Shown here: piece after piece, positions 17,288 to 24,283 of the stretch | Layout of the letters: each line of letters begins with the position of its first letter | Numbering within the stretch: the stretch's first letter is position 1 | Virus record (IMG/VR): IMGVR_UViG_3300050821_005480 | Span: 1 to 41,391 of that record | Origin: a virus | Reading direction: 5' to 3' (one strand) | DNA length: 41,391 nucleotides | Translations under genes and position numbers: made by a program | Notes under the pieces: generated by a model | What the model was told of the DNA's origin: nothing | The model's database searches: none | The model's input: only the letters and a program-made list of their open reading frames with translations

Positions 17288-17603
17288 AAGTTAACCTTAG
17301 CGTTAACGGTTCTATCCTTAAATACTCAATCAGTGTTGGGCAGTGAAGACAGATCAAAGTCGTAAGTCAAATTCACCCCCCCATCCCCCTTCGGGGGAGT
17401 GTCGAGTACAAATCACTCGACGATATATATGTCAGCAGGGTTATTTTTTTTGCGATATTAAAGATGAATGTGTAAGAGTGAACTGCTCATCTAGTGCGTA
17501 GGTGCATTATAATAAAATCAAAAACACGTGTCAAGCACTTTGTTAAGTCATTGATTATAAAGGAAATTTAATTTAAAAATAAATACAAAATAAAGGTGAA
17601 TAT
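17288..17603 (+). promoter_or_regulatory. 316-bp non-coding region with hairpins, T-run and a -10-like box
   Basis: I see no gene here. It contains CCCCC-TTC-GGGGG (17385-17397), then GTCGAGT/ACTCGAC with a 7-nt loop (17401-17421), then a run of eight T about 20 nt later. Together these could be an end of transcription. A TATAAT at 17508-17513 has no good -35 partner. The region probably ends one early transcript and starts another. Confidence 0.5.
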
Positions 17604-17765
17604 GTGAAAAATATGAATAAACAAATATTAAAATATCTTGAAGATATTGAAATTCCTAACATACCCCCACATGAATATCTTGAAAGATGGCTTCCTGACT
17701 TCATAAAAAGAGTAGAACTCATTAAGAAATTAGAAGAAGAGTTTAAAAATGAAAAAAAAGAATGA
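17604..17765 (+). CDS. Unknown early protein, 53 residues
   Basis: GTG at 17604 follows AAAGGTGA. An ATG 9 nt downstream (17613) is the alternative. The helical charged product (LKYLEDIEIPNIPPHEYLER, ending FKNEKKE) overlaps the next gene by 17 nt. No family is recognised. Confidence 0.6.
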   Translation: MKNMNKQILKYLEDIEIPNIPPHEYLERWLPDFIKRVELIKKLEEEFKNEKKE

Positions 17766-17928
17766 ATTAAAATTTTGTTATAGTTGCAAGAAAAAAGTGA
17801 CACTTAAAAATTCAAGGGTGTGGTTCAAAATGGGGTTTATTGGGGGTGATCTGCCTGAAATAGATGTAGAGGTATATATATGCTACCAGTGCGATGAATC
17901 TAAAAATAAGGAGAATAGAAATGATTAA
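17749..17928 (+). CDS. Small zinc-ribbon-like protein
   Basis: This 59-residue protein has two Cys pairs, FCYSCKKK near residue 9 and ICYQCDES near residue 45, spaced like a zinc ribbon. It is one of several such mini-proteins in this genome. It overlaps both neighbours by a few bases, so the cluster is probably translated in a coupled way. Its role is unknown. Confidence 0.7.
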   Translation: MKKKNELKFCYSCKKKVTLKNSRVWFKMGFIGGDLPEIDVEVYICYQCDESKNKENRND

Positions 17929-18097
17929 ACTAATTAAATCAATTTTTAAGAATAAGGAATCTTTGAAAATAATCTACAAGTGCATGCGGTGTAATACTTT
18001 AACTTTCTCAAATAAACTATATACATTTTACCATTGTAATGAAAAAAAACAGGGTCAGCTTTGCAGATACTGCTACGAACAGATTAAAAAACATTAG
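17921..18097 (+). CDS. Small Cys-rich protein
   Basis: AAGGAGAATAGAA precedes the ATG at 17921, which lies inside the end of the previous gene. The 58-residue product has KCMRCNTL and LCRYCYEQ, again a four-Cys zinc site, with a basic N-terminus. The role is unknown. It ends in TAG. Confidence 0.7.
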   Translation: MIKLIKSIFKNKESLKIIYKCMRCNTLTFSNKLYTFYHCNEKKQGQLCRYCYEQIKKH

Positions 18098-18161
18098 CAG
18101 TCTATGAGCGCCAATTCCGTTTAAACATTGTAATTTATATTTGTAAATCGAGGATAAAAAA

Positions 18162-18350
18162 ATGACAAATCAAGAACTGAAAGCAATAAAAGAAATAGAG
18201 CTAATACTCTACAACATGCTAGATCAGAACCGAGCTGAAGGCGTCATAAGTGAATCTAAAGCGCATCAGAGCGGTATAGAAGCATGGGTAATGATTAAAG
18301 ATATAATAACAGAAGCAGAAGGTAATAACCCCCAATCATGGGTTTTATAG
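18162..18350 (+). CDS. Unknown early protein, 62 residues
   Basis: GAGGATAAAAAA precedes the ATG. The product is an acidic helical protein (LKAIKEIELILYNMLDQN). Its 3' end forms a short AACCC/GGGTT hairpin followed by TTTTAT that may stop transcription before promoter P2. No family is recognised. Confidence 0.7.
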   Translation: MTNQELKAIKEIELILYNMLDQNRAEGVISESKAHQSGIEAWVMIKDIITEAEGNNPQSWVL

Positions 18351-18421
18351 AATAGAGATAGATATCACAGGGAACAGAGACAAGCGAGGGAATTAGATGT
18401 CTATTTAATGAATATATCAAC

Positions 18422-18468
18422 TAATTGAAATAAAATCTTGCATTGATTATATTACTATAGTAATATGT
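18422..18468 (+). promoter_or_regulatory. Early rightward promoter P2 with operator
   Basis: TTGCAT (18438-18443), a 17-nt spacer and TAATAT (18461-18466) form the promoter. The palindrome ATATTAC-TATA-GTAATAT (18449-18466) covers the -10 box. The block matches P1 (14138-14184) at 42 of 47 bases. It starts the second early operon, 36 nt before the next ATG. Confidence 0.8.
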
Positions 18469-18502
18469 TGTTACTAGCTTATAACACAAAAGGAGAAATC
18501 AT

Positions 18503-18658
18503 ATGGATGGGCTAACAAAAGAAAAAATTTATGAAGAAATAGAATTATTATCTTATGAAATTAATCAACTTTTTGCAGATATTCTAACAATAACGGAAAA
18601 AATGAATTCTAAAAAAAGACAGAAAGAATGTTTTTTATCTTTTCTTGGAATCGAATAA
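18503..18658 (+). CDS. Unknown early protein, 51 residues
   Basis: This is the first gene after P2, with AAAAGGAGAAATCAT before the ATG. The product is one long helix pair (IYEEIELLSYEINQLFADIL) with coiled-coil character and a basic patch SKKRQK. No family is recognised. Confidence 0.7.
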   Translation: MDGLTKEKIYEEIELLSYEINQLFADILTITEKMNSKKRQKECFLSFLGIE

Positions 18659-18672
18659 AGGAGAATTAGATC

Positions 18673-19050
18673 ATGGAAATAAAAAAACCATTATATGAAT
18701 TAGAAAATTTTTATTTTGAGAGAGACTCTTTGCACTACTCTATATTATTTGATTTTTGCTTTAATGGGATGCGAAAACACGTTTCAATACATATACGCAA
18801 TCCAGTTGATGAATTTGAGTGGAAAGATGAGCTCTTAAAAGAAATCCAAGAAATGATATTAGATGCATATGACTGCGCTCTCTCTGATTTTATCGATTTT
18901 GTAGAAGAGAACTATGAGAGTTATTTCATAGACAGAGAGATATATAATATCATATTAAAAAATGTCTTCTACATAGAGCAACTGTTCTGTGCAGACAGAA
19001 ATGTTCTTAGTTATAACGATTTAGGGATAGATTTCATGGAGTCATTATAA
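18673..19050 (+). CDS. Unknown early protein, 125 residues
   Basis: AAAGGAGAATTAGATC precedes the ATG. The protein is acidic and aromatic with an N-terminal strand pair (YSILFDFCFNGMRKHVSIHI) and a helical remainder. No family is recognised. The next gene starts 1 nt after the stop. Confidence 0.75.
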   Translation: MEIKKPLYELENFYFERDSLHYSILFDFCFNGMRKHVSIHIRNPVDEFEWKDELLKEIQEMILDAYDCALSDFIDFVEENYESYFIDREIYNIILKNVFYIEQLFCADRNVLSYNDLGIDFMESL

Positions 19051-19051
19051 A

Positions 19052-19465
19052 ATGAAAAATCAAGAAATAATGCTTGAAGTATTTGAAGTATGTAATTTTC
19101 AAAATACATATAAGGTTTTTATGTCTAGAGATTTTACAATGCAGGCAATTTATGGAACCGGATATGAATTAAAAATACTTCCTTCTGATATTATTACGAT
19201 AAAAAACACTTCTTTAAAAAAATTACAATATTTTGTTAAAGCTGAATTATGCACTTTAACAAAATTTAAAAAAATAATGAAAGACTGTAGTTTATACGAT
19301 GGTGGAAAACAGGTTAATGTTCCTTATCTTATGGAAATTGGCATGGTTGGAGTTGTGGTAACTGATGAAGACAATATACCTTTATATTTCTGTGTTCATC
19401 GCGATTTAGTTAGAGAATATAAAAAAATCAGAAATAAAAGACAGTTCTTAAAATTTGCAGCATAA
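19052..19465 (+). CDS. Unknown early protein, 137 residues
   Basis: The sequence is mixed alpha/beta (MLEVFEVCNFQNTYKVFM; MEIGMVGVVVTDEDNIPLYF) with a basic C-terminus. It is closely spaced after the previous gene and lies in the P2 operon. No family is recognised. Confidence 0.75.
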   Translation: MKNQEIMLEVFEVCNFQNTYKVFMSRDFTMQAIYGTGYELKILPSDIITIKNTSLKKLQYFVKAELCTLTKFKKIMKDCSLYDGGKQVNVPYLMEIGMVGVVVTDEDNIPLYFCVHRDLVREYKKIRNKRQFLKFAA

Positions 19466-19497
19466 CTAATTTAATCACAACAATACGGAGGTTGTTC

Positions 19498-19890
19498 ATG
19501 AAAAAGTTAATCACGAAGTTGGCAGTGAATTATAAGTATTCTAGAAAAATAAGCAGATTAAGAGAGGCATTTCATAATATTTATATGAAAAATCATTTCG
19601 ATACTAGTAGAAGCAAACAATATAAATTTGGATATGAAGTGACTATCAGATATTTCGAACAAATGATTGATAGATATGACGTTTCATTTTTTAATAAAAT
19701 AATAAATTATAGTAATATGCTCAAAGCATTTGATCGGCACAAATATAACGATATATTGAAACATTCGAAATGCTATGACAATAAAGAAGCATTCAGAGGT
19801 TCTATAGATGCATGCGCAGATGCTAGGAATGCAATTGATTTAGTGCCTTTTTATTTAGAAATTGACATGTTATCGATTAACAAAATATGA
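19498..19890 (+). CDS. Unknown early protein, 130 residues
   Basis: GGAGG lies 6 nt before the ATG at 19498. The product is Lys/Tyr-rich and helical and ends VPFYLEIDMLSINKI, similar to the end of the early protein at 14412. No family is recognised. Confidence 0.7.
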   Translation: MKKLITKLAVNYKYSRKISRLREAFHNIYMKNHFDTSRSKQYKFGYEVTIRYFEQMIDRYDVSFFNKIINYSNMLKAFDRHKYNDILKHSKCYDNKEAFRGSIDACADARNAIDLVPFYLEIDMLSINKI

Positions 19891-19912
19891 AAATAAAAAA
19901 CATGGGGATTTA

Positions 19913-20128
19913 ATGAATTATATAACAGCAGCGCAGGCGGCGAAAATGTTAAATTTATCTAAACAACACTTTTTAAAAAAATGCCATCTCGGAGATTTCA
20001 CACTCTATAAATGTAATTGTAGTCGATCATATATCTTAGATGAAGAAGAAATTAAGAGTATTTTTTATGAAAAACATAATAGAAGTGGATATGATAAGTT
20101 TAATCAAAACAAAAAACAGGAAAGTTAA
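19913..20128 (+). CDS. Helix-turn-helix DNA-binding protein (excisionase/MerR-like)
   Basis: The ATG at 19913 has GGGGATTTA upstream. This 71-residue protein starts NYITAAQAAKMLNLSKQHFL, the winged-helix pattern of excisionase-type and MerR-type domains (hT..qAA.hL.hS...h). A turn and SYILDEEEIKSIFYEK follow, as in the second half of such folds. It could be a regulator of the early promoters. Its stop overlaps the methyltransferase start by one base. Confidence 0.7.
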   Translation: MNYITAAQAAKMLNLSKQHFLKKCHLGDFTLYKCNCSRSYILDEEEIKSIFYEKHNRSGYDKFNQNKKQES

Positions 20129-20553
20129 TGTTTAACAAAATACTTTTTAGTTCTCAATCAAATGAATGGAAAACACCAACAGACCTATTCAAAAAATTAA
20201 ATGATGAGTTTCTATTTACTGTAGATGTATGCGCTACAAAAGAAAATAAGTTATGTGAAAATTATTTCACAAAAGAAATAGATGGATTAAAACAAAATTG
20301 GGAGGGAGTTTGTTGGTGTAATCCACCATATAATCGAGAAATAGGAAAATGGTTAAAAAAAGCACATGAATCACGAAATAATGCGGCTACTATTTGTCTC
20401 ATACCAAGCCGTACAGATACAAAATATTGGCATGAATTTGTAATGGATTCAGATGAAATAAGATTTATAAAAGGAAGACTCAAATTTAATGAATCTAAAA
20501 ATAGTGCTCCGTTTCCAAGCTGCATTGTTATTTTTAAAAAACAGGAGAATTGA
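20128..20553 (+). CDS. Phage DNA N6-adenine methyltransferase
   Basis: This 141-residue protein belongs to the phage Dam-like family. The order WKTPTDLFKKLNDEFLFTVD, VCATKEN, CWCNPPYN (NPPY at 65-68, the adenine-flipping motif) and IGKWLKKAHE is characteristic. It transfers methyl from S-adenosylmethionine to adenine, probably protecting phage DNA from host restriction. It lies in the P2 operon after the helix-turn-helix gene. The C-terminus (FPSCIVIFKK) closes the fold, so the gene looks complete. Confidence 0.9.
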   Translation: MFNKILFSSQSNEWKTPTDLFKKLNDEFLFTVDVCATKENKLCENYFTKEIDGLKQNWEGVCWCNPPYNREIGKWLKKAHESRNNAATICLIPSRTDTKYWHEFVMDSDEIRFIKGRLKFNESKNSAPFPSCIVIFKKQEN

Positions 20554-20554
20554 A

Positions 20555-20731
20555 ATGTCTTATAAAGAACAATTAAATAAAATGACTGATTCTGAGTTAT
20601 TAGATGTTTATCAAAACACATACTATCCAGAATCTATTTTCGAAGAAATGATCATTCGATTATTCAAAGAAAAAATAAAAATGAATAAACGGGAACCATC
20701 CGGAGAAGTATTTGTTGATGCAGTTAAATAA
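20555..20731 (+). CDS. Unknown early protein, 58 residues
   Basis: AGGAGAATTGAA precedes the ATG at 20555, one base after the methyltransferase stop. The product is an acidic/basic helical protein (MSYKEQLNKMTDSELLDVYQ). It is the last gene before the terminator. No family is recognised. Confidence 0.7.
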   Translation: MSYKEQLNKMTDSELLDVYQNTYYPESIFEEMIIRLFKEKIKMNKREPSGEVFVDAVK

Positions 20732-20733
20732 AA

Positions 20734-20770
20734 AAACCCGTATTTCTACAACTAGGAAAAATACGGGTTT
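20734..20770 (+). terminator. Hairpin terminator of the early operon (bidirectional)
   Basis: AAACCCGTATTT (20734-20745) and AAATACGGGTTT (20759-20770) form a perfect 12-bp stem with a 13-nt loop. It begins 2 nt after the last early stop codon. The flanking A-run gives a T-tract for transcripts coming from the right, so it may also stop leftward transcripts. Confidence 0.85.
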
Positions 20771-21114
20771 CAGACTGCCTGCCCTTTTTTGATCATGAAT
20801 ACATAGAAAATATATCAAATATTATCGATATATTCAAGTTTTTTATTAGGTTTAAGTCATAGATAAAATCGGCTACGCAGATTATATCTACACAAGGAGT
20901 ATATCATCTATTTCATCGAAAACGTATAATTTTCGTCTATATTATTGCTATAGCAGTAATTTATACAAAATTACAACAATTATTAATTTAAATATCAAAA
21001 ATATTGTAATTTTTACTGTCTTAACAGTGAATTACTATAAATAACAATTATAATGTCGAAAAAACACGAAAAAATGTACATATAATCAAACTATGTCGAT
21101 TTGGTGTACATATC
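20771..21114. promoter_or_regulatory. 344-bp AT-rich region without genes, with palindromes
   Basis: I find no credible gene. The region lies between converging transcripts. It contains a 20-bp palindrome with one mismatched pair at 20941-20960 (ATTATTGCTATAGCAGTAAT), ACTGT-CTTA-ACAGT at 21015-21028, and ATGTACA/TGTACAT arms near 21074-21112. Candidate roles are a replication origin, operators or a transcript end. None is proven. Confidence 0.5.
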
Positions 21115-21519
21115 TCATTTACAGCATTTCACAGACAAGTATTCATTTATCTTCTTAATAGCCTCTTCCGCACCATAGGCTACACAAGTGCTATAACCCA
21201 CCCTTTCACACGTAGATAGCCATTCTGCCTGTTCTACGCTCAATTTAGATAGTGATTTATTAGACCGCTTAAGCTCAATCCATAAACCACTCTTGCCACC
21301 CCGTGGATATGCTAGGAAATAGTCACTTACTCCCTTTTTTTTACCTTGCGCTTTCATGCTCTTTCCATTTTGCCATGATGTCTTTGATTCATTAGCGATA
21401 TGTATTAAGTGGTTCTTGCAAATTGGATGATAATCAGCCCAACTTTTTAATAGTTTTCCTTCTTGTGATTCAAGCGCACAACGTAATTTTGTAGATTTAG
21501 GGTTTATAAAATTTTGCAT
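21115..21519 (-). CDS. VRR-NUC domain nuclease
   Basis: This 134-residue protein is the last gene of the leftward replication operon. It has the compact VRR-NUC layout of the PD-(D/E)XK superfamily: LIHIANESK, GKKKGVSDYFLAYPRGG (Asp66), LWIELKR (Glu82, Lys84) and a C-terminal LSVEQAEWLSTCERVGY. Stand-alone phage VRR-NUC proteins are structure-specific nucleases, probably acting on replication or recombination intermediates. Confidence 0.85.
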   Translation of the reverse strand: MQNFINPKSTKLRCALESQEGKLLKSWADYHPICKNHLIHIANESKTSWQNGKSMKAQGKKKGVSDYFLAYPRGGKSGLWIELKRSNKSLSKLSVEQAEWLSTCERVGYSTCVAYGAEEAIKKINEYLSVKCCK

Positions 21520-21629
21520 TTAGGTCAAATTGTTAAATAATGAATGAGAGTATTGTTAATTCTTTTTAAAAAAAGTGGTCTGTAATTTATTGAATAACAT
21601 TAATTATTATAATGAATTGTTAATTGTTG

Positions 21630-21878
21630 TTAGTTTTCATATCCATTAAGCATTCGATAAACAATTTTTTTAGAGGTTATCTCAATTGCTAAAATATTAT
21701 AGGCTTGGTCGCAACTTAATAATCCTAACCTGTAGCTTCTTTTTACAATCAAGTGAATTAAATCTCTTAAATCACAAAAAATCTCTGGATATGATTCATC
21801 TATATGTTTTATAATTTTCCTTATGTTTTCTTCAATATCTTTATTTTGATTTACAATATCAATAGTCAAAGTTTTCAT
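21630..21878 (-). CDS. Unknown protein, 82 residues
   Basis: ATG at 21878 has GGAA 8 nt upstream. The protein is helical with a charged N-terminal half and LRDLIHLIVKRSYRLGLLSC in the middle. It lies between tRNA-Asn and the VRR-NUC gene in the leftward operon. No family is recognised. Confidence 0.7.
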   Translation of the reverse strand: MKTLTIDIVNQNKDIEENIRKIIKHIDESYPEIFCDLRDLIHLIVKRSYRLGLLSCDQAYNILAIEITSKKIVYRMLNGYEN

Positions 21879-21982
21879 AATCTATTTCCGAACGCCTTAT
21901 TTAAAATTGGTGAATCACAATAGGTTCGACCCTATATCTCTCTCTAGAAGATTGTTTTTGTCCTCGACCTAGTTAAGCATCA

Positions 21983-22006
21983 CATATAATCGACGTCAAT
22001 TATATG
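21983..22006. promoter_or_regulatory. 24-bp near-perfect palindrome
   Basis: CATATAAT and ATTATATG arms surround a GACGTC core, with one mismatched pair in 12. It lies in the untranslated stretch just downstream of tRNA-Asn on the leftward transcript, so it may be an operator or an RNA hairpin that sets a processing or stopping point. Confidence 0.5.
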
Positions 22007-22050
22007 GATAGGCGCAGAATCTTCACACTTTAAACTATGTTATTCATGTT

Positions 22051-22126
22051 TGGCTGGCATACGTGGACTCGAACCACGGACATGGTGATTAACAGTCACC
22101 TGCTCTACCAACTGAGCTATATGCCA
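22051..22126 (-). tRNA. tRNA-Asn (GUU)
   Basis: This 76-nt gene has a perfect cloverleaf. The acceptor is TGGCATA/TATGCCA and the D arm GCTC/GAGC. The anticodon stem GGTGA/TCACC carries the 7-nt loop CTGTTAA (anticodon GTT). The T stem is CGTGG/CCACG, with discriminator G and an encoded CCA. It begins 2 nt after the stop of the upstream gene, so it is probably cut from the replication mRNA. Confidence 0.95.
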
Positions 22127-22128
22127 AT

Positions 22129-22491
22129 TTAATTATTGTTGTGTATATCTGGAACACACCCTAATTTTTCATAAGCTGATTGAAATAATTTCTCTACTTC
22201 TTGTACAGTTATATTATGCTCAATCAGTGGCTTAAAGTGTACTGTATAAAATTCATCTGCTTTAAAAGTAATTGGGATATAAAAATAAGTTTCTGAAGAA
22301 ACGCAATCTTGAATATTCGATACTGAATAATACTTTGAAAAATACCATATTTTGAAATGTATAAAATAAAGTTTTATATCATTACTAAAAAAAGTTTTAC
22401 CATATAAAACATTATCACATGTTTTATTTTCAATGCCATGGCAAGTAAACTCTTTATAACCTTTATCTAATAAATCTTGCTTATTTATCAT
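22129..22491 (-). CDS. Unknown protein, 120 residues
   Basis: The start is MINKQDLLDKGYKEFTCHGI, followed by aromatic strands (KLYFIHFKIWYFSKYYSVS). It lies 6 nt after the possible helicase loader and directly before tRNA-Asn. No family is recognised, but its position suggests a replication accessory. Confidence 0.7.
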   Translation of the reverse strand: MINKQDLLDKGYKEFTCHGIENKTCDNVLYGKTFFSNDIKLYFIHFKIWYFSKYYSVSNIQDCVSSETYFYIPITFKADEFYTVHFKPLIEHNITVQEVEKLFQSAYEKLGCVPDIHNNN

Positions 22492-22497
22492 ATCTAC

Positions 22498-23223
22498 CTA
22501 TCTTTTTAAATTTGTGATAAAATTACGGGATTCTGTAATCTCAACTTCCTTAAAAACTGAGGCTAAAGATGATCCTAAACCATACTCTCTATAATCTTTG
22601 TAATAATTCTCATATATTTTCACTTCTGCCCGATGTTCATCATCTAGTGACTCAAGCATCCGGTGTTTTATATTCATATCTCCTTTTAAATATTTATGTA
22701 TAAAAATCTCTGAATCTACATAAGACATGATTTTATTTTTACAAAATTGGAAAACTCCCTTATAACCGTTCCAGTACATTCCGTTTTGTTCTTTGTGCAT
22801 AAAAATATGAAAAGTACATATTGAAACAAAGTTTTTATATTTATTGCTATACTGTGCAACGGGCTCATATTTTTTACAAATCTCTTCTTCAAATTCTAAT
22901 AGATGTAATCCTTTTTTTTTCTTAAATTCAATTTCATAGCATACTTTGGGATTTTTTAATGCTTGTTGTTTTTCAATATTATTTACAAACTGCAAACATT
23001 TGAAGCTTAATTGCTTCGGCGTTGGCATTGAATCTTCTTTTTTGACCCATTCTTCGCAAACTTTAACAAAAACATCGAGGTCACATTGCGGCATTAAATC
23101 TATTAAAGCTTTTATTTTATCAGCAACCCATTCATCACTTACAGAATATGACGTTATTTTATTTAACATCATTTTATATTGATTTATCACCACTATCAAA
23201 CTTTCTTCATCTCCTAACTGCAT
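22498..23223 (-). CDS. Possible replicative helicase loader (P-like)
   Basis: This 241-residue protein directly follows the initiator-like gene, with AAGGAGGATTT before the ATG. The first 80 residues are helical (WVADKIKALIDLMPQCDLDV, then MPTPKQLSFKCLQFVN), resembling the N-terminal part of lambda P-type and related loaders that hand DnaB to the origin. No Walker motif is present, so it is not a DnaC-type ATPase. The assignment is based mainly on gene order (initiator then loader) and should be treated as tentative. Confidence 0.45.
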   Translation of the reverse strand: MQLGDEESLIVVINQYKMMLNKITSYSVSDEWVADKIKALIDLMPQCDLDVFVKVCEEWVKKEDSMPTPKQLSFKCLQFVNNIEKQQALKNPKVCYEIEFKKKKGLHLLEFEEEICKKYEPVAQYSNKYKNFVSICTFHIFMHKEQNGMYWNGYKGVFQFCKNKIMSYVDSEIFIHKYLKGDMNIKHRMLESLDDEHRAEVKIYENYYKDYREYGLGSSLASVFKEVEITESRNFITNLKR

Positions 23224-23258
23224 AAATCCTCCTTTATTTAAGCATTTATATAAACTTT

Positions 23259-23939
23259 TTATTTTTTAATCATTTCCAATATTCTGTCGCTAGAAGTTTT
23301 TACTTTTTGCTGTGGCTTCTCTATAAAAGCTATGTATTCATAGAATCTACATCTTCTAAATAATGTAGAAGGTTTTAAATTATTGCTCATCAACTCATTA
23401 TGTAGCCATTCACTGCATTTCAAATCAATTACCTTTTTACAAATATCTACTGTGATTCCCTTGTCTTTTAAAATAGAAACTATTGGTTTAAAATTAGAAT
23501 TAACAAACTTAAAATTTGTTCCGGTTTTGTCTATTAAATATTGCAACACTTCTTCATGATCTGAAATTTTTGGTTCTTTTATTTTCACATCCTCTTCCAT
23601 GTATTTACATTCTTCGGGAGAGGGTAATTCGCTCTCTATCTCTATATCATTCTCTGCTTGATACTTTTCCCAATCTGATATGTGACCATATATTTCTGAC
23701 CCATCAGTGTATTTCTGAATAATCTTGTAAAAGAACAATTCTTCCAGAACGTCAAACATATCAACAGAATCATACGGCAATACATCTAATTTAATCCGAC
23801 TTGGTTTCCAAACAAATCGGCCTTTTTTATCTGCATAAAGCAATAATCCCATGAATGCTACACGCAGGGGCAATTTGCAATAAATCTCTGCTTCAAAAAG
23901 CACCTCATCTCTTAAAACCTCTATATTTATAGTTCTCAT
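23259..23939 (-). CDS. Replication initiator-like protein with conserved phage C-terminal domain
   Basis: The chosen start is ATG at 23939 (226 residues), because the promoter -10 box lies at 23985-23990 and a TTG at 23999 would be upstream of the transcript start. The N-terminal 100 residues look like a winged helix (LPLRVAFMGLLLYADKKGRF). The C-terminal part, LQYLIDKTGTNFK, DICKKVIDLKCSEWLHNELM and LKPSTLFRRCRFYEYI, matches the Phg_2220_C domain found in phage replication proteins next to DnaD/DnaC-like genes. It probably recruits the loader and host DnaB. Confidence 0.75.
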   Translation of the reverse strand: MRTINIEVLRDEVLFEAEIYCKLPLRVAFMGLLLYADKKGRFVWKPSRIKLDVLPYDSVDMFDVLEELFFYKIIQKYTDGSEIYGHISDWEKYQAENDIEIESELPSPEECKYMEEDVKIKEPKISDHEEVLQYLIDKTGTNFKFVNSNFKPIVSILKDKGITVDICKKVIDLKCSEWLHNELMSNNLKPSTLFRRCRFYEYIAFIEKPQQKVKTSSDRILEMIKK

Positions 23940-23984
23940 ATCAATTATTTCCACTCCCTGGTGTATTAAAATAAGAAGAAATGC

Positions 23985-24013
23985 ATTATCTAATAACAAG
24001 TAATTTATGTCAA
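23985..24013 (-). promoter_or_regulatory. Leftward replication promoter
   Basis: On the minus strand TTGACA (24013-24008), a 17-nt spacer and GATAAT (23990-23985) form a near-consensus promoter. It starts the replication operon about 40 nt before its first ATG. Confidence 0.75.
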
Positions 24014-24048
24014 TCTTTCGCTATAAGTAAAGATAAGTAATAAAAAGA

Positions 24049-24076
24049 TTGCACTTATTTTTTTTTATGTTATTAT
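24049..24076 (+). promoter_or_regulatory. Rightward middle-operon promoter
   Basis: TTGCAC (24049-24054), a 16-nt T-rich spacer and TATTAT (24071-24076) face the tRNA-like gene and the recombination/lysis operon. It is divergent from the replication promoter. Between the two lie tandem ATAAGTAA repeats (from about 24023) that may bind a shared regulator. Confidence 0.6.
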
Positions 24077-24081
24077 GCGCA

Positions 24082-24151
24082 TGAGGTTTCTGTTAAGCGA
24101 ATATTAGCTGTCTGTTGTGCCAGTACTAATATGTAGCTCTCAGAAATCTCA
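24082..24151 (+). ncRNA. Structured leader RNA candidate
   Basis: An 11-nt outer stem (24082-24092 with 24141-24151, one G-T pair) encloses an internal loop. An inner stem ATATTAG/CTAATAT (24101-24107 with 24126-24132) follows, continued by CTG/CAG and closed by a 10-nt loop. It lies just after the promoter and 3 nt before the tRNA-like gene, so it would be the 5' leader removed or retained during tRNA processing. No known RNA family is recognised. Confidence 0.45.
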
Positions 24152-24154
24152 CCC

Positions 24155-24257
24155 GATATGAGTGGCTGAGTGGTTTAAGGCGCCGGTCATGGAATTAGAT
24201 GTGATCGGTAGGAGTTGATAGACAACTCCTCGTGGGTTCGAATCCCATCTCATATCA
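24155..24257 (+). tRNA. Class II tRNA-like gene with an expanded anticodon loop
   Basis: Acceptor ATATGAG/CTCATAT (extendable by G24155-C24256), D arm GCT/GGC with a GAGTGGTTTAA loop, an 8-bp variable stem AGGAGTTG/CAACTCCT and T arm GTGGG-TTCGAAT-CCCAT are all present, as in Leu or Ser tRNAs. The anticodon stem CCGGT/ATCGG holds a 16-nt loop (24188-24203) instead of 7, so no anticodon can be assigned. If the stem is extended to 7 bp the loop is 12 nt. CCA is not encoded. It may be a degenerate tRNA or a tRNA-like RNA with another role. Confidence 0.6.
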
Positions 24258-24283
24258 CTTATAATTGGACAATAAAACAGAAA

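Noticed and set aside
21903-21985. Possible second tRNA on the minus strand (T-arm-like GGTCGAACC and a later ACCA)
   Set aside because: The T loop is one base short, the 3' arm has no matching 5' acceptor, and there is no variable loop.
23940-23999. N-terminal extension of the initiator gene from a TTG at 23999
   Set aside because: The promoter -10 box (23985-23990) lies inside this extension, so the transcript would start after it.
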